The notes: generated by a model not told the origin, from the letters alone. A DNA stretch of 64,000 nucleotides from Verrucomicrobiia bacterium (GCA_035946615.1 DASYZB010000074.1:1-64000); one strand, 5' to 3'. Counted from the stretch's first letter, positions 1-8,758 are shown. Numbers and translations: made by a program.

Positions 1-10
1 CCAATGCCTC

Positions 11-221
11 TCCCTCTCCCCTTCCCAAGGGGAGAGGGGTCCCTTTGTCCGGGGATTCTCCCTCTCCCCTTCCCAAAGGGAGAGGGTCGGGGAGAGGGGT
101 CCCTTTGTCCGAGGACTCTCCCTCTCCCCTTCCCAAGGGGAGAGGGTCGGGGAGAGGGGTCCCTTTGTCCGAGGACTCTCCCTCTCCCCTTCCCAAAGGG
201 AGAGGGTCGGGGAGAGGGGTC
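11..221. repeat. Tandem 60-bp GC-rich palindromic repeat, about 3.7 copies
   Basis: The unit (61-120, 121-180, then a partial copy at 181-221) repeats with an exact 60-bp period; the first copy (11-60) lacks about 10 bp. Each unit contains an inverted repeat of the form CTCTCCC...GGGAGAG around a CCCAAGG core. Related copies lie at 1708-1821 and, degenerate, at about 6503-6541. There are no unique spacers, so it is not CRISPR. The last copy ends five bases before the ATG of the ABC ATPase gene and supplies a purine-rich GGAGAGGGG at ribosome-binding-site distance. It codes for no credible protein; translations are low-complexity Pro/Leu/Ser/Gly. Confidence 0.9.
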
Positions 222-226
222 ACCTT

Positions 227-1207
227 ATGTCTAGTCCATCCCACGCTCCCCCCATTATGCCTACCGTCCCTCCACTCCCAGCCGTCCAAACCCAGGGCTT
301 GACCCGCATGTATGGGAACATCGCTGCCCTCTACGGCCTGGATTTAATCGTCAACAAAGGCGATTTGTTCGGGTTCATTGGCTCCAACGGCGCCGGCAAA
401 ACGACCACCTTGCGCATCCTCGCCACCTTTCTGGCCCCATCGGCCGGCCAGGCCCGTGTCCTCGGCCATGACGTCGTGCGCGATGCCAATGCCGTCCGCC
501 ATGTCATCGGCTACATGCCCGACTTCTTCGGCGTGTACAAGGACATGGAAGTAACCGAGTATCTCGATTTCTTCGGCGCTTGTTATAAAATCCCAACTAC
601 CCAAAGGGAAAAGACCGTCAATGACGTCCTCGAGTTGGTCGGGTTGAGCGAGAAAAAAGGCTCGCTCATCGGCGCTCTGAGCCGGGGCATGCAACAGCGG
701 TTGGGGCTCGCCCGCGTCCTCATTCATGACCCACAGGTGTTGCTCCTGGACGAGCCGGCCAGCGGCCTGGACCCTCGCGCCCGCATCGAGATGATGGCCA
801 TCCTCCAGGAACTCCAGCGCCTCGGAAAAACCATCATCATCTCCTCCCACATCCTCAGCGAACTTCAAACCCTCTGCAACCGCGTCGCCATCATTGAAAA
901 AGGAAAGCTCATCTATAGCGGCCCCGTCCAGGGTGTCCGGGACCAGATGACCCAAGGTTGCGTGCTCTGGGTTAGGGTTTCTAGCGATCAAAGCCAAGCC
1001 ATCGAATTACTCAAGGCCCGCCCGGAAATTGCCGATGTCGCCGTCACCGATGGCGAACTCAAAATCACTCTGACCGGCGCCAACATCGATCACAGCATCG
1101 TCGCCGATGTCCTGGTGCGCGGCGGGGCCAAACTCATCGAGTTGCGTGAGGATGAAATCGGCCTCGAAGAGGTCTTCCTGAGAGTCACCCGCGGCGAAAC
1201 CCAGTGA
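227..1207 (+). CDS. ABC transporter ATP-binding protein (CcmA-like, ABC-2 type)
   Basis: The 326-residue protein is a cytoplasmic ABC ATPase that should power an ABC-2 type export permease. Walker A GSNGAGKT is at residues 52-59, the signature LSRGMQQRLG at 151-160, Walker B VLLLDEP at 171-177 followed by ASGLD, and the switch histidine at 198. A C-terminal regulatory domain of about 100 residues is typical of drug, lipid or polysaccharide exporters of this class. The start at 227 is preferred because GGAGAGGGG from the upstream repeat sits about 8 bases before it; 257 is an alternative ATG. No permease follows: the next sequence is a decayed phosphatase on the other strand. A partner could lie left of the window. 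The substrate cannot be inferred. Confidence 0.92.
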   Translation: MSSPSHAPPIMPTVPPLPAVQTQGLTRMYGNIAALYGLDLIVNKGDLFGFIGSNGAGKTTTLRILATFLAPSAGQARVLGHDVVRDANAVRHVIGYMPDFFGVYKDMEVTEYLDFFGACYKIPTTQREKTVNDVLELVGLSEKKGSLIGALSRGMQQRLGLARVLIHDPQVLLLDEPASGLDPRARIEMMAILQELQRLGKTIIISSHILSELQTLCNRVAIIEKGKLIYSGPVQGVRDQMTQGCVLWVRVSSDQSQAIELLKARPEIADVAVTDGELKITLTGANIDHSIVADVLVRGGAKLIELREDEIGLEEVFLRVTRGETQ

Positions 1208-1212
1208 GGCGC

Positions 1213-1620
1213 TCAAAACGAGAAGCAGAATTGGCCGCCCTGGAAGTTGGGGCCGACCACCGGCTGCAGCGCTACCCCCCAGCGGTTGCGGCTGAAATGC
1301 ACCACGACATGCCCCACCAAAGTCCCAATGGCCGCCCCCGCCAGCTCGTCGGAGGCCCAATGGTAATCGCTATTCAACCGCGCGTAACCGACCATGCTTG
1401 CCAGGCCGTAGGAGGCCGCCTTGCTCCAAATCGAATCGTAATGTTCCGCAATCACCGCGTCGAAATGTTGTCGAGCCTGCCGTTGCGGTTCCGTTGGACG
1501 GCCGGCGCGGTGAAGGTCTCTTTGACATCACAAAGCACGAGTTTCCAATAGGCCTTTGTAAAGGGATTGGGCGGGATGGCGGCATCGCCAGCCGGGGTGG
1601 AGGAGTCTGGTTCCCCCAGG
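1213..1620 (-). pseudogene. PAP2-family phosphatase remnant
   Basis: The C-terminal part (1213 to about 1500) reads in one frame as a PAP2/haloperoxidase phosphatase tail, including a segment SDYHWASDELAGAAIG that resembles the conserved SxHW...SDVxAG motif with its active-site histidine. The N-terminal part lies in another frame (about 1500-1620) and contains VKETFTAPA, resembling the start of mature verrucomicrobial PAP2 proteins. The central half of the domain, including the first phosphatase motifs, is missing, and no intact signal peptide precedes it: two copies of the 60-bp repeat lie there instead. A frameshift or internal deletion near 1500 joins the two parts. Family assignment rests on motif resemblance only. 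Confidence 0.5.
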
Positions 1621-1707
1621 GCCAGGGTAAGCTCGGGCGATATTACAGAAGCCCACAGGGCGCTTCTCACAGAGGAGTCTGCAACATGTGCCACAACCGT
1701 AAGCTGC

Positions 1708-1821
1708 CGAGGATTCTCCCTCTCCCCTTCCGAAGGAGAGAGGGTCGGGGAGAGGGGTCCCTGCGTCCGAGGACTCTCCCTCTCCCCTTCCGAAGGGGAG
1801 AGGGTCGGGGAGAGGGGTCCC
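1708..1821. repeat. Second cluster of the 60-bp palindromic repeat (two copies)
   Basis: Two copies with a 60-bp period (from 1708 and 1768), each with a CTCTCCC...GGGAGAG inverted repeat. They differ from the cluster at 11-221 mainly in the loop (TTCCGAAGG instead of TTCCCAAGG). The cluster sits at the broken 5' end of the PAP2 remnant. Confidence 0.85.
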
Positions 1822-1942
1822 ACATAAACTACAGCTTTACTCTGCCGATGCTTCCCCCTCTCCCCCCCTTGCAGTCCCTGCCCCGACCAGTAAACGCATT
1901 AAGGTCGAATAAAGGTAAATCAAACCAAATTCAACCAAATGA

Positions 1943-2123
1943 AACCAATTCGCGGATAAAAGTGCACCCCATCTCCCCGAAAATCCGGTCAACTCGGCAA
2001 AGAAACGGTAAAGTGAACCCCCATCGTGCCAGCCCATTCTCCCCATCGCTCTCAGCCACCCCGGTCACCAAAAGTAGCCAACAGACACCAATAGACACCA
2101 ATTCGCGTATAAAAATGAACCCC
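1943..2123 (+). repeat. Imperfect direct repeat around the start of the DUF3486-like gene
   Basis: A segment at 1943-1970 (ACCAATTCGCGGATAAAAG, then TGCACCCC) recurs at 2096-2123 (ACCAATTCGCGTATAAAAA, then TGAACCCC), exactly 153 bp (51 codons) apart. In the second copy the element contains the ATG at 2115; in the first the same position is GTG (1962), in frame with it. This looks like a duplicated translation-initiation region. Confidence 0.7.
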
Positions 2124-2591
2124 CTCACTTCCAACTCATTCCATCGTACCGCCCGCTTTCTTCTCCACCGGCGCCGCGCCGGAAAAATCGCCCGCCTGCC
2201 ACAGCCCATCCGCGAGCAAATCGACCTCATGCTCCGCGACGGCCTCACCTACGCCCAAATCATCGCCAAACTCGGCCCGGACGCCAAACACCTCAATAAA
2301 GACAACCTCTCTCGCTGGCGAAAAGCCCAGCACCAGGATTGGCTGGCTCACCAATCTAGTCTGGAAGCCGGCGGCCGCCCCGCTCACGCCTCGCCGGAAG
2401 TCAACAACATCGCCTTCCTGCTGCACGAATTTGACTCCGACACCCTCCGCCACAGAGCCTCGCACGGCCCCCACGCCTTTAATCGAATCTTTAACCTGAG
2501 CGCCCGATTGCTGAACGCCTTTGCAAAAAACGGCAAATCCACCCCTGCGCCACCATCCGGCGCCGCCCCCCCCACCAATAACGCCTGCTAA
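2115..2591 (+). CDS. DUF3486-like small protein of unknown role
   Basis: The 158-residue protein has a conserved-looking central region, GKIARLPQPIREQID (about residue 23 on) followed by LTYAQIIAKLG and a DNLSRWRKA segment. This resembles DUF3486-type helix-turn-helix proteins, related to Mu-like phage small terminase proteins, that I recall as multi-copy in Pedosphaera-type genomes. The C-terminus is helical and then Pro/Ala-rich. The ATG at 2115 is chosen because it falls in the repeated initiation element; the in-frame GTG at 1962 would add a low-complexity N-terminus. No phage genes lie nearby, so it is probably a solitary family member. Function unknown. Confidence 0.6.
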   Translation: MNPLTSNSFHRTARFLLHRRRAGKIARLPQPIREQIDLMLRDGLTYAQIIAKLGPDAKHLNKDNLSRWRKAQHQDWLAHQSSLEAGGRPAHASPEVNNIAFLLHEFDSDTLRHRASHGPHAFNRIFNLSARLLNAFAKNGKSTPAPPSGAAPPTNNAC

Positions 2592-2740
2592 CACCTACTC
2601 ACGTCAATTAACATCTCCCTCTTTTTGCCTCCAACTGTTAGAGCCTCTCCCCACAGACTTGAGCATTGAGCATTTTGGATTTTTCATTGACCGCCCCCAC
2701 GCTTGCCTTTGAACCCGTTTTGCCTTACTGAAATCAACCT

Positions 2741-3535
2741 ATGAACATGAACCAGCCCAACCGCCCGTTCACCCGGCGCAGCTTTCTCAAAACCTCAGGC
2801 GCCGCTCTGGGCCTGGCCGGCGTGGCCGGGTTTCCAGGGGAGTCTTACGCCGAGTCCGCCCAAGCCTGGCCCCCAGCCGCTCATTCCCTCGTGCGGCCCG
2901 GGGACATCATCCTGTTCCAAGGCGATTCGATCACGGATTTTGGCCGCAGCCGGGAACACGCCCAGGAAGCCAATAGCCAGCCCGCTTTGGGCACGGGCTA
3001 TGCCTGGCTGGTGGCAGCGGGCTTGCTGGTCGATCATCCCCAAGCAAACCTCAAGATTTACAATCGCGGCGTCAGCGGCAATAAGGTCTTTCAACTCGCC
3101 GACCGCTGGCAGGCCGATTGCCTCGACCTCAAACCGAACCTGCTCAGCATCCTGATTGGAGTCAATGACCTCTGGCACACCATCGATGGAAAATACAACG
3201 GCACAGTCGAGATTTACGAACGCGATTACCGCGCCCTGCTCGAACGCACCCGCAAAGCCTTGCCCAAACTCAAGCTCGTCATTTGCGAGCCTTTTGTCCT
3301 CCGCTGCGGCGCCGTCAATGACAAGTGGTTTCCGCTGTTTGATGAATACCGCGCCGCAGCCGCGCGGGTGGCCCGGGCCTATCACGCCACGTTCATCCCG
3401 TTCCAGGCGATGTTCGACCAGGCCGTCAAATACGCCCCGCCCGAGCGCTGGTCCAAGGACGGCGTCCACCCCAGCAACGACGGCGGCGCGCTGATGGCCC
3501 AGAACTGGCTCCGCGCCGCCGCCGGCAAAGGATGA
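2741..3535 (+). CDS. Tat-exported SGNH/GDSL-type hydrolase
   Basis: The 264-residue protein begins with a twin-arginine signal (RRSFLK at 12-17, hydrophobic stretch to about 32, a likely cleavage region near ESYAES). The mature part has the SGNH blocks: GDSIT at 61-65 with nucleophile Ser63, NRGVSG at 108-113, GVND at 140-143 with Asn142, and DGVHPS at 240-245 with the catalytic Asp/His pair. Such enzymes deacylate carbohydrates or lipids in the periplasm; length is normal for the family. An ATG two codons downstream is an equally good start. It stands alone, convergent with lnt, so the substrate cannot be inferred. Confidence 0.9.
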   Translation: MNMNQPNRPFTRRSFLKTSGAALGLAGVAGFPGESYAESAQAWPPAAHSLVRPGDIILFQGDSITDFGRSREHAQEANSQPALGTGYAWLVAAGLLVDHPQANLKIYNRGVSGNKVFQLADRWQADCLDLKPNLLSILIGVNDLWHTIDGKYNGTVEIYERDYRALLERTRKALPKLKLVICEPFVLRCGAVNDKWFPLFDEYRAAAARVARAYHATFIPFQAMFDQAVKYAPPERWSKDGVHPSNDGGALMAQNWLRAAAGKG

Positions 3536-3575
3536 CAGAACCCGTAGCAGCCGACGCCAGGAGGCTCTTTTGCCG

Positions 3576-5252
3576 CTACCCCCTCCGCGCCCATCTCCCC
3601 AAAATCATCAACCCGCATATCCCCACACAAATCCAGCCGAATACGTCCCCGTTTCGGGTATAGAACGTCAGGGTGCGCGCCGTCCCCGGCGGCGCCAGCG
3701 GCACCTCGATCGTCATGAACCCCGGCCCGTAAATCGTCCCATGGTCATCCCGAAAAATGTCCCGCAGCCGGCCATCGCTATCAATCCAGCAGGTCAGGCC
3801 GTTGTTGCAGCAACGGAGCAGCGGCACGTGGTTTTCAACCGCGCGAAACAGGGCCGTCGTTGCGTGCTGCCACTGCTCGGCCCCCTCGTCGAACCAGCCG
3901 TCATTGGTAATATTGACCAGGAAATCCGTGTCCGGCCCCGTGCTGTCGCGCCCAAGCTGCGGGAAAGTGTCTTCATAACAAATCAGCACCGACGTCCTCA
4001 CGCCCAGGTCGCGCAGCTCAAAAGGAACGGGGCGAGTCCCCGGCGTAAACCCGCCCTGGATAGGCGTGAAATACTTGAGGAACGGCAGCCAATGTTGAAA
4101 CGGCACATACTCGCCAAACATCACCAGGTTCCGTTTGATGTAGCGCTCGCGCAGTTGCCCCTCCGGGCTCACCAGGAAGCTGCTGTTAAAATAATTCTCC
4201 TCGCGTTGCACGGCGTTCCGGCGCGGCTCGGCATCGTCGGACCCGAGAATGATCCAGACATGATGCCGGTGGGCCAGGCCGGTGATGGCGTCGAAGGTGG
4301 CCTGATCATAACGAATCATTTCAGGAACCGCCGACTCGGGCCACACGAGGAGGTCGGGCCGGTTGGTCAGCGCCGCTTCAGAAAGCTCGAGGACATGCCG
4401 AAACCGGTTCGTGTCGTCGCTGGCATTCCAGATCACCGTTTGGGGAATGCTCGGCTGCACCAGGGCCACTTTCAGCGCGTGCTCGGCGGCGGGCTGGCTG
4501 CGCAGATGCCGCGTGCCCAGGTTGAACACTACCGCCACCACCAGCAGCGGCAGAAGCACTTCGCCAACCCACACCGAGCGCGCTGTTGGCCGCCGGATGA
4601 CCATCAGCGCCGCCGAGAGCAGCGAGAGGGAACCCCAGGCAACCAGAAAGGAGACACCATACACCCCGGTAATTGACGACATCTGAATGAGCGGCGCCAT
4701 CCGGTACTGCGACACCCCAAGCAGGTTCCACGGAAATCCCCCAAGAAACCGCGCCAGGACCATCTCGAACGCAACCCAACTGGCGGCGCCCCCAAGCGCC
4801 CAACACATGCGCCTCGCCCAACCGCGCGCCAGGACGCCTCGCAAGTCCTGTGCGTCGCTGGTCCCGAAAAGGGATTGGGCCAGCGGTTCTGAAGGGGCCT
4901 TGGGCGCGCCCCGGTGGACTGCAGCTACCAGCGCAACCCACGTCGCCGGGAACAACGCCAACACACCGCTCATTGCAAGCCATCCGGCCGCAGGCGCCAG
5001 AGGCAGCCCGTGCCAGCGATACGGGATTAACAACACCCAATAAAGAATCGACAGGTAATGAACCAGCGCCCCGGCATATCCAATCCGAAACCGCTCACCA
5101 CCGCTTTTGCCCAACGCGGCGCCTGCGAGAATGCCAGGGCCGATCCAGGCCATGCCGGCAACCCCGATGTTGGGGAAGGCGGACGTCAGCACCAATCCTC
5201 CCAGCATCGCCAGGGCGTAACGGCTGCGAAACAACGGAATTTGCGGCGGCAT
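3576..5252 (-). CDS. lnt: Apolipoprotein N-acyltransferase
   Basis: The 558-residue inner-membrane enzyme adds the third acyl chain to lipoproteins before Lol export. The first 250 residues contain several hydrophobic helices. They are followed by a nitrilase-like domain with the catalytic triad Glu306 (WPESAVP), Lys373 (YIKRN) and Cys425 (ICYED); a final hydrophobic segment lies near the C-terminus. Residues 114-145 form a hydrophilic insertion between helices that makes it slightly longer than E. coli Lnt. It lies 17 bp downstream of the GT28 glycosyltransferase gene on the same strand, giving a likely two-gene envelope-lipid operon. Confidence 0.95.
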   Translation of the reverse strand: MPPQIPLFRSRYALAMLGGLVLTSAFPNIGVAGMAWIGPGILAGAALGKSGGERFRIGYAGALVHYLSILYWVLLIPYRWHGLPLAPAAGWLAMSGVLALFPATWVALVAAVHRGAPKAPSEPLAQSLFGTSDAQDLRGVLARGWARRMCWALGGAASWVAFEMVLARFLGGFPWNLLGVSQYRMAPLIQMSSITGVYGVSFLVAWGSLSLLSAALMVIRRPTARSVWVGEVLLPLLVVAVVFNLGTRHLRSQPAAEHALKVALVQPSIPQTVIWNASDDTNRFRHVLELSEAALTNRPDLLVWPESAVPEMIRYDQATFDAITGLAHRHHVWIILGSDDAEPRRNAVQREENYFNSSFLVSPEGQLRERYIKRNLVMFGEYVPFQHWLPFLKYFTPIQGGFTPGTRPVPFELRDLGVRTSVLICYEDTFPQLGRDSTGPDTDFLVNITNDGWFDEGAEQWQHATTALFRAVENHVPLLRCCNNGLTCWIDSDGRLRDIFRDDHGTIYGPGFMTIEVPLAPPGTARTLTFYTRNGDVFGWICVGICGLMILGRWARRG

Positions 5253-5269
5253 CCGTTTGGCTCCTATTG

Positions 5270-6397
5270 CTACGCAGCAACAACAACTCGCCTAAGGACC
5301 GCTTCCTTGCAGATGTCGCGCGCGGCATTTGGCCGACCCAGGGCTTTGGCTGCGCGCCCCATCTCGCTGAGCTTCTTCGTTCCCAGCAACTGCTCGATGC
5401 GATACGGCAAATCATCGACGCGATTGGCCTTTGCCGCCGCGCCGCGTTCGAGAAGGAAATCGCTGTTGGCCGCCTCCTGCCCCGGGATGGGGTTGATAAT
5501 AAACAGCGGCTTGCCCAACGCCAGCACCTCGGATGTGGTGAGCCCGCCGGGTTTGGAAATGATGAGGTCCGCAGCGGCCATGAGTTCGTGCATATTCGAA
5601 GCAAAACCAAGCACACGCGTCGGATGCCGGCGGTCCTGCGCCGCCAGCTCACGCCGCAATTCCTCATTGCGCCCCGCAACGACCACCGTTTGGAACAACG
5701 CCTCGACTTTATCCAGCGCTTTAAGAATCTCCCCCACCGGTCCCATGCCAAACCCGCCGCTCAACACCAGCAACACCGGCTGATCATCGCGAAGACCAAA
5801 AGCTTTGCGCGCCCCTTTGGCATCCGGCTTGGCGGAGAACTTGGCCGAGATGGGAATGCCCGTCACCACGACATCCCCGGCAGGCGCGCCTCGGGCCACC
5901 AGCCGGGCTTTGGTGTGTTCAGCCGCAACACAATACAAATCGACGCATGCGTCCATCCACAGCGCGTGCGCCTCGAAATCGGTGACCACGCTCACCGCCA
6001 GCGGGCGCAGCCCATTCTTTTTCCGGCGCAATTCACTCAAGGTTTCGAGCGGCAGGTAATGGGCGCACAGCGCGATGTCGGGCCTAAACTTCTCGACATG
6101 CCGCGCGAACTTCGCCCGCGAATTGCTCGGAAAAATGCGCTTCAACCGATTGAGCCGGCGAGCGACCTCGGGGTCGTCGGTTTTGCCGAACATCATGCCC
6201 CACAACTCGGGCGCATGCGCAACCAGCTTCACATACCCGTCCGAAACTATCTTGCGATGCAGCGGAGAAAAGAACTTCACCAGGTCAATCTGCTCGACCA
6301 CGTCTTCCGGGCGCGCGGCGCGCCAGGCCTCATCCAACGCCGCCGCCGCTGCCAAGTGCCCTGCCCCGGCTGTGACCGTCGCGATGAGAATACGCAT
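5270..6397 (-). CDS. GT28 glycosyltransferase (MGDG synthase / UgtP-like)
   Basis: The protein (375 residues) begins MRILIATVTAGAGH, the N-terminal signature of MGDG synthase/processive diacylglycerol glucosyltransferase proteins, and carries the GT28 nucleotide-sugar site near SKPGGLTTSEVLALGKP. It should transfer a hexose from a nucleotide sugar to diacylglycerol at the membrane; an acceptor other than diacylglycerol is possible. The start at 6397 is chosen over an upstream in-frame codon at 6445 because GGAAG lies six bases before it and the Rossmann strand starts directly there. It is the first gene of a pair with lnt. Confidence 0.85.
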   Translation of the reverse strand: MRILIATVTAGAGHLAAAAALDEAWRAARPEDVVEQIDLVKFFSPLHRKIVSDGYVKLVAHAPELWGMMFGKTDDPEVARRLNRLKRIFPSNSRAKFARHVEKFRPDIALCAHYLPLETLSELRRKKNGLRPLAVSVVTDFEAHALWMDACVDLYCVAAEHTKARLVARGAPAGDVVVTGIPISAKFSAKPDAKGARKAFGLRDDQPVLLVLSGGFGMGPVGEILKALDKVEALFQTVVVAGRNEELRRELAAQDRRHPTRVLGFASNMHELMAAADLIISKPGGLTTSEVLALGKPLFIINPIPGQEAANSDFLLERGAAAKANRVDDLPYRIEQLLGTKKLSEMGRAAKALGRPNAARDICKEAVLRRVVVAA

Positions 6398-6502
6398 AAG
6401 TTCTTCCCGCACCTTGCCGAATGCATTGCGAATTGAGAAGCCCAATTTTGATAGCGGCAGGCGCTGGAATCCTAAGTCGAGGGTGGGGCCGCTGCCAGGT
6501 TC

Positions 6503-6541
6503 CCCTCTCCCATTCTGCGGCCAGAGGGCTAGGGAGAGGGG
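6503..6541. repeat. Degenerate single copy of the GC-rich palindromic repeat
   Basis: CCCTCTCCC and GGGAGAGGGG arms flank an AT/GC-mixed loop, matching the 60-bp repeat family at 11-221 and 1708-1821 but with a different centre. It lies in the 293-bp divergent gap between the GT28 gene and the MFS gene, which otherwise shows nothing recognisable. Confidence 0.55.
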
Positions 6542-6690
6542 CCTGTTCGCTGGTTGCGCTTAAAGACTTTCATTGGCGGGGTGCAGCGAGTGGAGCCTCC
6601 TCTCCGCGCCGACCCTATCTCCACCTTTGCGTTACACAACGCTCGCGCCTTGGCCTTGACACTCAGCCCGGGCTGGCAATCATCTTAACA

Positions 6691-8058
6691 ATGCCTTCTC
6701 CGCTTACAAAGGCGTCAGAATCCGGCACGCCGGCTTCTCCGCCCTTAAAGTCTTCCGGGTTGACCTCCTATCACTGGCTCGTTCTGGGCCTGGCCGCCTG
6801 TGGCTGGCTCTTCGACTGCATGGGCCAGAGGGTGTTTGTGTTGTCGCGCGAGCCTGCCCTGAGAGAGTTGCTCGGCAGTGGCGCAACCGATGCCTTGGTC
6901 AAATCCTGGGGCGGCTGGGCAACGGCTGTCATGATGATCGGTTGGGCCACCGGTGGCATCCTTTTCGGCTCAATGAGCGATCGCTTGGGCCGAGTCAAAA
7001 CCATGATGGCTACTCTGGTGGCCTACACCCTCTTTTCAGGTTTGACCGGCTTGGCCCGGACTGGCTCGGAATTCCTAGCTTACCGTTTTCTGGGTGGCCT
7101 GGGCATCGGCGGGATGTTCGGCGCCGCCACCACCCTCGTGGCTGAGAGCATTCCAAGCCGTGTCCGCGCCCTGGCCCTCGGCGCCATGCAAGCCCTCTCC
7201 GCTTTCGGCAATATTTTGGGTTCTCTCATGAGCGTCTGGATTCAACCTGGTCAGAAGGATTTTTATCACGGTTACGCGGGCTGGCGATTCATCTTTTTTG
7301 CCGGGGCCGTGCCGATCCTGTTGCTGGCGCCAATCGCACTGCTGCTGCACGAGCCGGAGCCCTGGCTGGAGGCCAAGCGCCGCGCCAAAGAGTCCGGAGA
7401 CCATTCCAAGAGAGTAGGCTCGATCTTCGATCTCTTTCGCCACCCTGTGTGGCGCCGCAACACCCTGGTGGGCATCGCGCTGGGCCTGGCCGGCATGGCG
7501 GGCCTGTGGGGAATCGGTTTCTTCTCGCCGGAACTGATTTCAACAGCGCTCCGGGGCGAACCTCAACGAGTGGTGGATGTGGTGCGCGGATGTGGCTTGA
7601 CATTGCAGGATGTCGGGGCCTTCCTCGGCATGCTCACCTTTACCTTGGCGGCTACCTACGCCGGACGGCGGATCGCCTTTCTCGGCGCCTTCGCCCTTTG
7701 CCTGGTCACGACGGTGTTCGTCTTTAACAACCTGCGTAGCGGAAGCGATGCCTACTGGATGCTCCCCATCATGGGCTTTGCCCAACTATCCGTGTTTGGA
7801 GGCTATTCGATTTATTTCCCGGAATTATTCCCGACCCGCCTGCGGGGCACCGGCGTGAGTTTCTGTTACAACACGGTGCGGTACCTGGCGGCGGCCTTTC
7901 CGCCGATGCTCATGTATCTCAATGGCCTGCTGCACGAGCATCACATCAACGAACCGTTCCGCCGCGCGGCGACGCTTCTTTCGCTGGTTTTCATTGTCGG
8001 CATGGTCGCGCTGATATGGGCGCCCGAGACCAAGGGGAAAGCCTTGCCGGAGGATTAG
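6691..8058 (+). CDS. MFS transporter
   Basis: The 455-residue protein is a major facilitator with about 12 hydrophobic segments. A cytoplasmic loop motif GSMSDRLGRVK follows TM2 and a second R-G-T motif (FPTRLRGTG) lies in the C-terminal half, as in the metabolite:H+ symporter and sugar-transporter branches. A hydrophilic loop (about residues 225-250) separates the two six-helix halves, and an unusual polar stretch near residues 285-305 interrupts the seventh hairpin. The start at 6691 is the ATG just before the polar N-terminus and TM1. It stands alone, convergent with the ribosomal cluster; the substrate is unknown. Confidence 0.88.
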   Translation: MPSPLTKASESGTPASPPLKSSGLTSYHWLVLGLAACGWLFDCMGQRVFVLSREPALRELLGSGATDALVKSWGGWATAVMMIGWATGGILFGSMSDRLGRVKTMMATLVAYTLFSGLTGLARTGSEFLAYRFLGGLGIGGMFGAATTLVAESIPSRVRALALGAMQALSAFGNILGSLMSVWIQPGQKDFYHGYAGWRFIFFAGAVPILLLAPIALLLHEPEPWLEAKRRAKESGDHSKRVGSIFDLFRHPVWRRNTLVGIALGLAGMAGLWGIGFFSPELISTALRGEPQRVVDVVRGCGLTLQDVGAFLGMLTFTLAATYAGRRIAFLGAFALCLVTTVFVFNNLRSGSDAYWMLPIMGFAQLSVFGGYSIYFPELFPTRLRGTGVSFCYNTVRYLAAAFPPMLMYLNGLLHEHHINEPFRRAATLLSLVFIVGMVALIWAPETKGKALPED

Positions 8059-8104
8059 AAAGAAATTAAAGGATGTTTGAAAATGGACGGCTCCCTCTCC
8101 TCTT

Positions 8105-8190
8105 CGTTCTCGTTCTCGTCCTTCGTCCTCGATTTTTCAGGGCTTTCGAGAACGAGGACGACCACGAGGAGGAGGACGAAGAGCGGCAGT
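8105..8190. repeat. Long imperfect inverted repeat, possible bidirectional terminator
   Basis: A pyrimidine-rich arm at about 8108-8142 (repeats of TCGTTCTCG and TCCTCG) is mirrored by a purine-rich arm at 8152-8190 (CGAGAACGAGGACG), with a T-rich ATTTTTC loop. It lies in the gap between convergent MFS and rplQ, where a terminator is expected. The acidic-peptide-like composition suggests it may also belong to an interspersed repeat family. It extends up to the rplQ stop region. Confidence 0.55.
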
Positions 8191-8199
8191 GGCTCAGCC

Positions 8200-8700
8200 T
8201 CAGGCCGAAGCTGGGGTGGCGGATGCCTGCTTTGGTTCTTCCTTGGCCTCGGCAGGCGCTTTGCCCTCTTGCGCAGGTTGGGTTTCGGCTACCGGTTTGG
8301 TTTCTTCCGCCGGTTTGCTTTCCTGAGGCTCAGCGGGAGTAACGGGCATATCGACCCATTCAAGGATAGCGAGATGCCCGGCATCGCCTTGGCGCTGGCC
8401 CAGTTTCACAATCCGTGTATAACCGCCATGGCGCTCCTTTTGGAACGGAGCGATTTCGTTGAAGAGGATTTTGACCACGTCCTCCTGGTGCAATCGTGCA
8501 GCAGCCAGGCGGCGGTCATGCAGAGTGCCCTTTTTGCCCAAGGTGACCATCTTTTCGGCCACCGAGCGCGCTGCTTTGGCCTTGGCCAAAGTGGTGGTGA
8601 CCCGTTTATGTTTGATGAGGCTGCAAACCAGGTTGGCAAGCATCGCGTTGCGATGCTGGCCGGTGCGGCCCAGCTTGGCGGTTCGCTTTAGGTGTCGCAT
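8200..8700 (-). CDS. rplQ: 50S ribosomal protein L17
   Basis: The 166-residue protein is the last gene of the alpha-type ribosomal cluster, 58 bp after rpoA. The first 117 or so residues are canonical L17 (MRHLKRTAKLGRT start, then NLVCSLIKHKRVTTT). Residues about 120-166 form an added Glu/Ala/Pro/Lys-rich tail that is not part of the common L17 fold and is probably disordered. L17 sits near the exit tunnel of the large subunit. Confidence 0.96.
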   Translation of the reverse strand: MRHLKRTAKLGRTGQHRNAMLANLVCSLIKHKRVTTTLAKAKAARSVAEKMVTLGKKGTLHDRRLAAARLHQEDVVKILFNEIAPFQKERHGGYTRIVKLGQRQGDAGHLAILEWVDMPVTPAEPQESKPAEETKPVAETQPAQEGKAPAEAKEEPKQASATPASA

Positions 8701-8758
8701 AATAAGTGGCGCAGATTGGGCATGGCCCGGACGGGATAGGCGCCCAAGCAGCTATTGA

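Noticed and set aside
1-302. Open frames through the 60-bp tandem repeats
   Set aside because: Low-complexity translations produced by the palindromic repeats; no start signals or family resemblance.
344-997. 217-codon minus-strand frame inside the ABC ATPase gene
   Set aside because: Antisense to a gene with intact Walker and signature motifs; composition is that of a shadow frame.
11-1821. CRISPR array
   Set aside because: Repeat units are directly contiguous with no unique spacers and no cas genes nearby.
1398-2114. Long plus-strand frame upstream of the DUF3486-like gene
   Set aside because: It crosses the PAP2 remnant and repeats; only the part from 2115 has protein-like conservation.
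3570-6436. Long plus-strand frames opposite lnt and the GT28 gene
   Set aside because: Shadow frames of GC-rich genes whose catalytic motifs are on the minus strand.
8073-8691. Plus-strand frames over the inverted repeat and rplQ
   Set aside because: Antisense of L17 and of a purine/pyrimidine-biased repeat.
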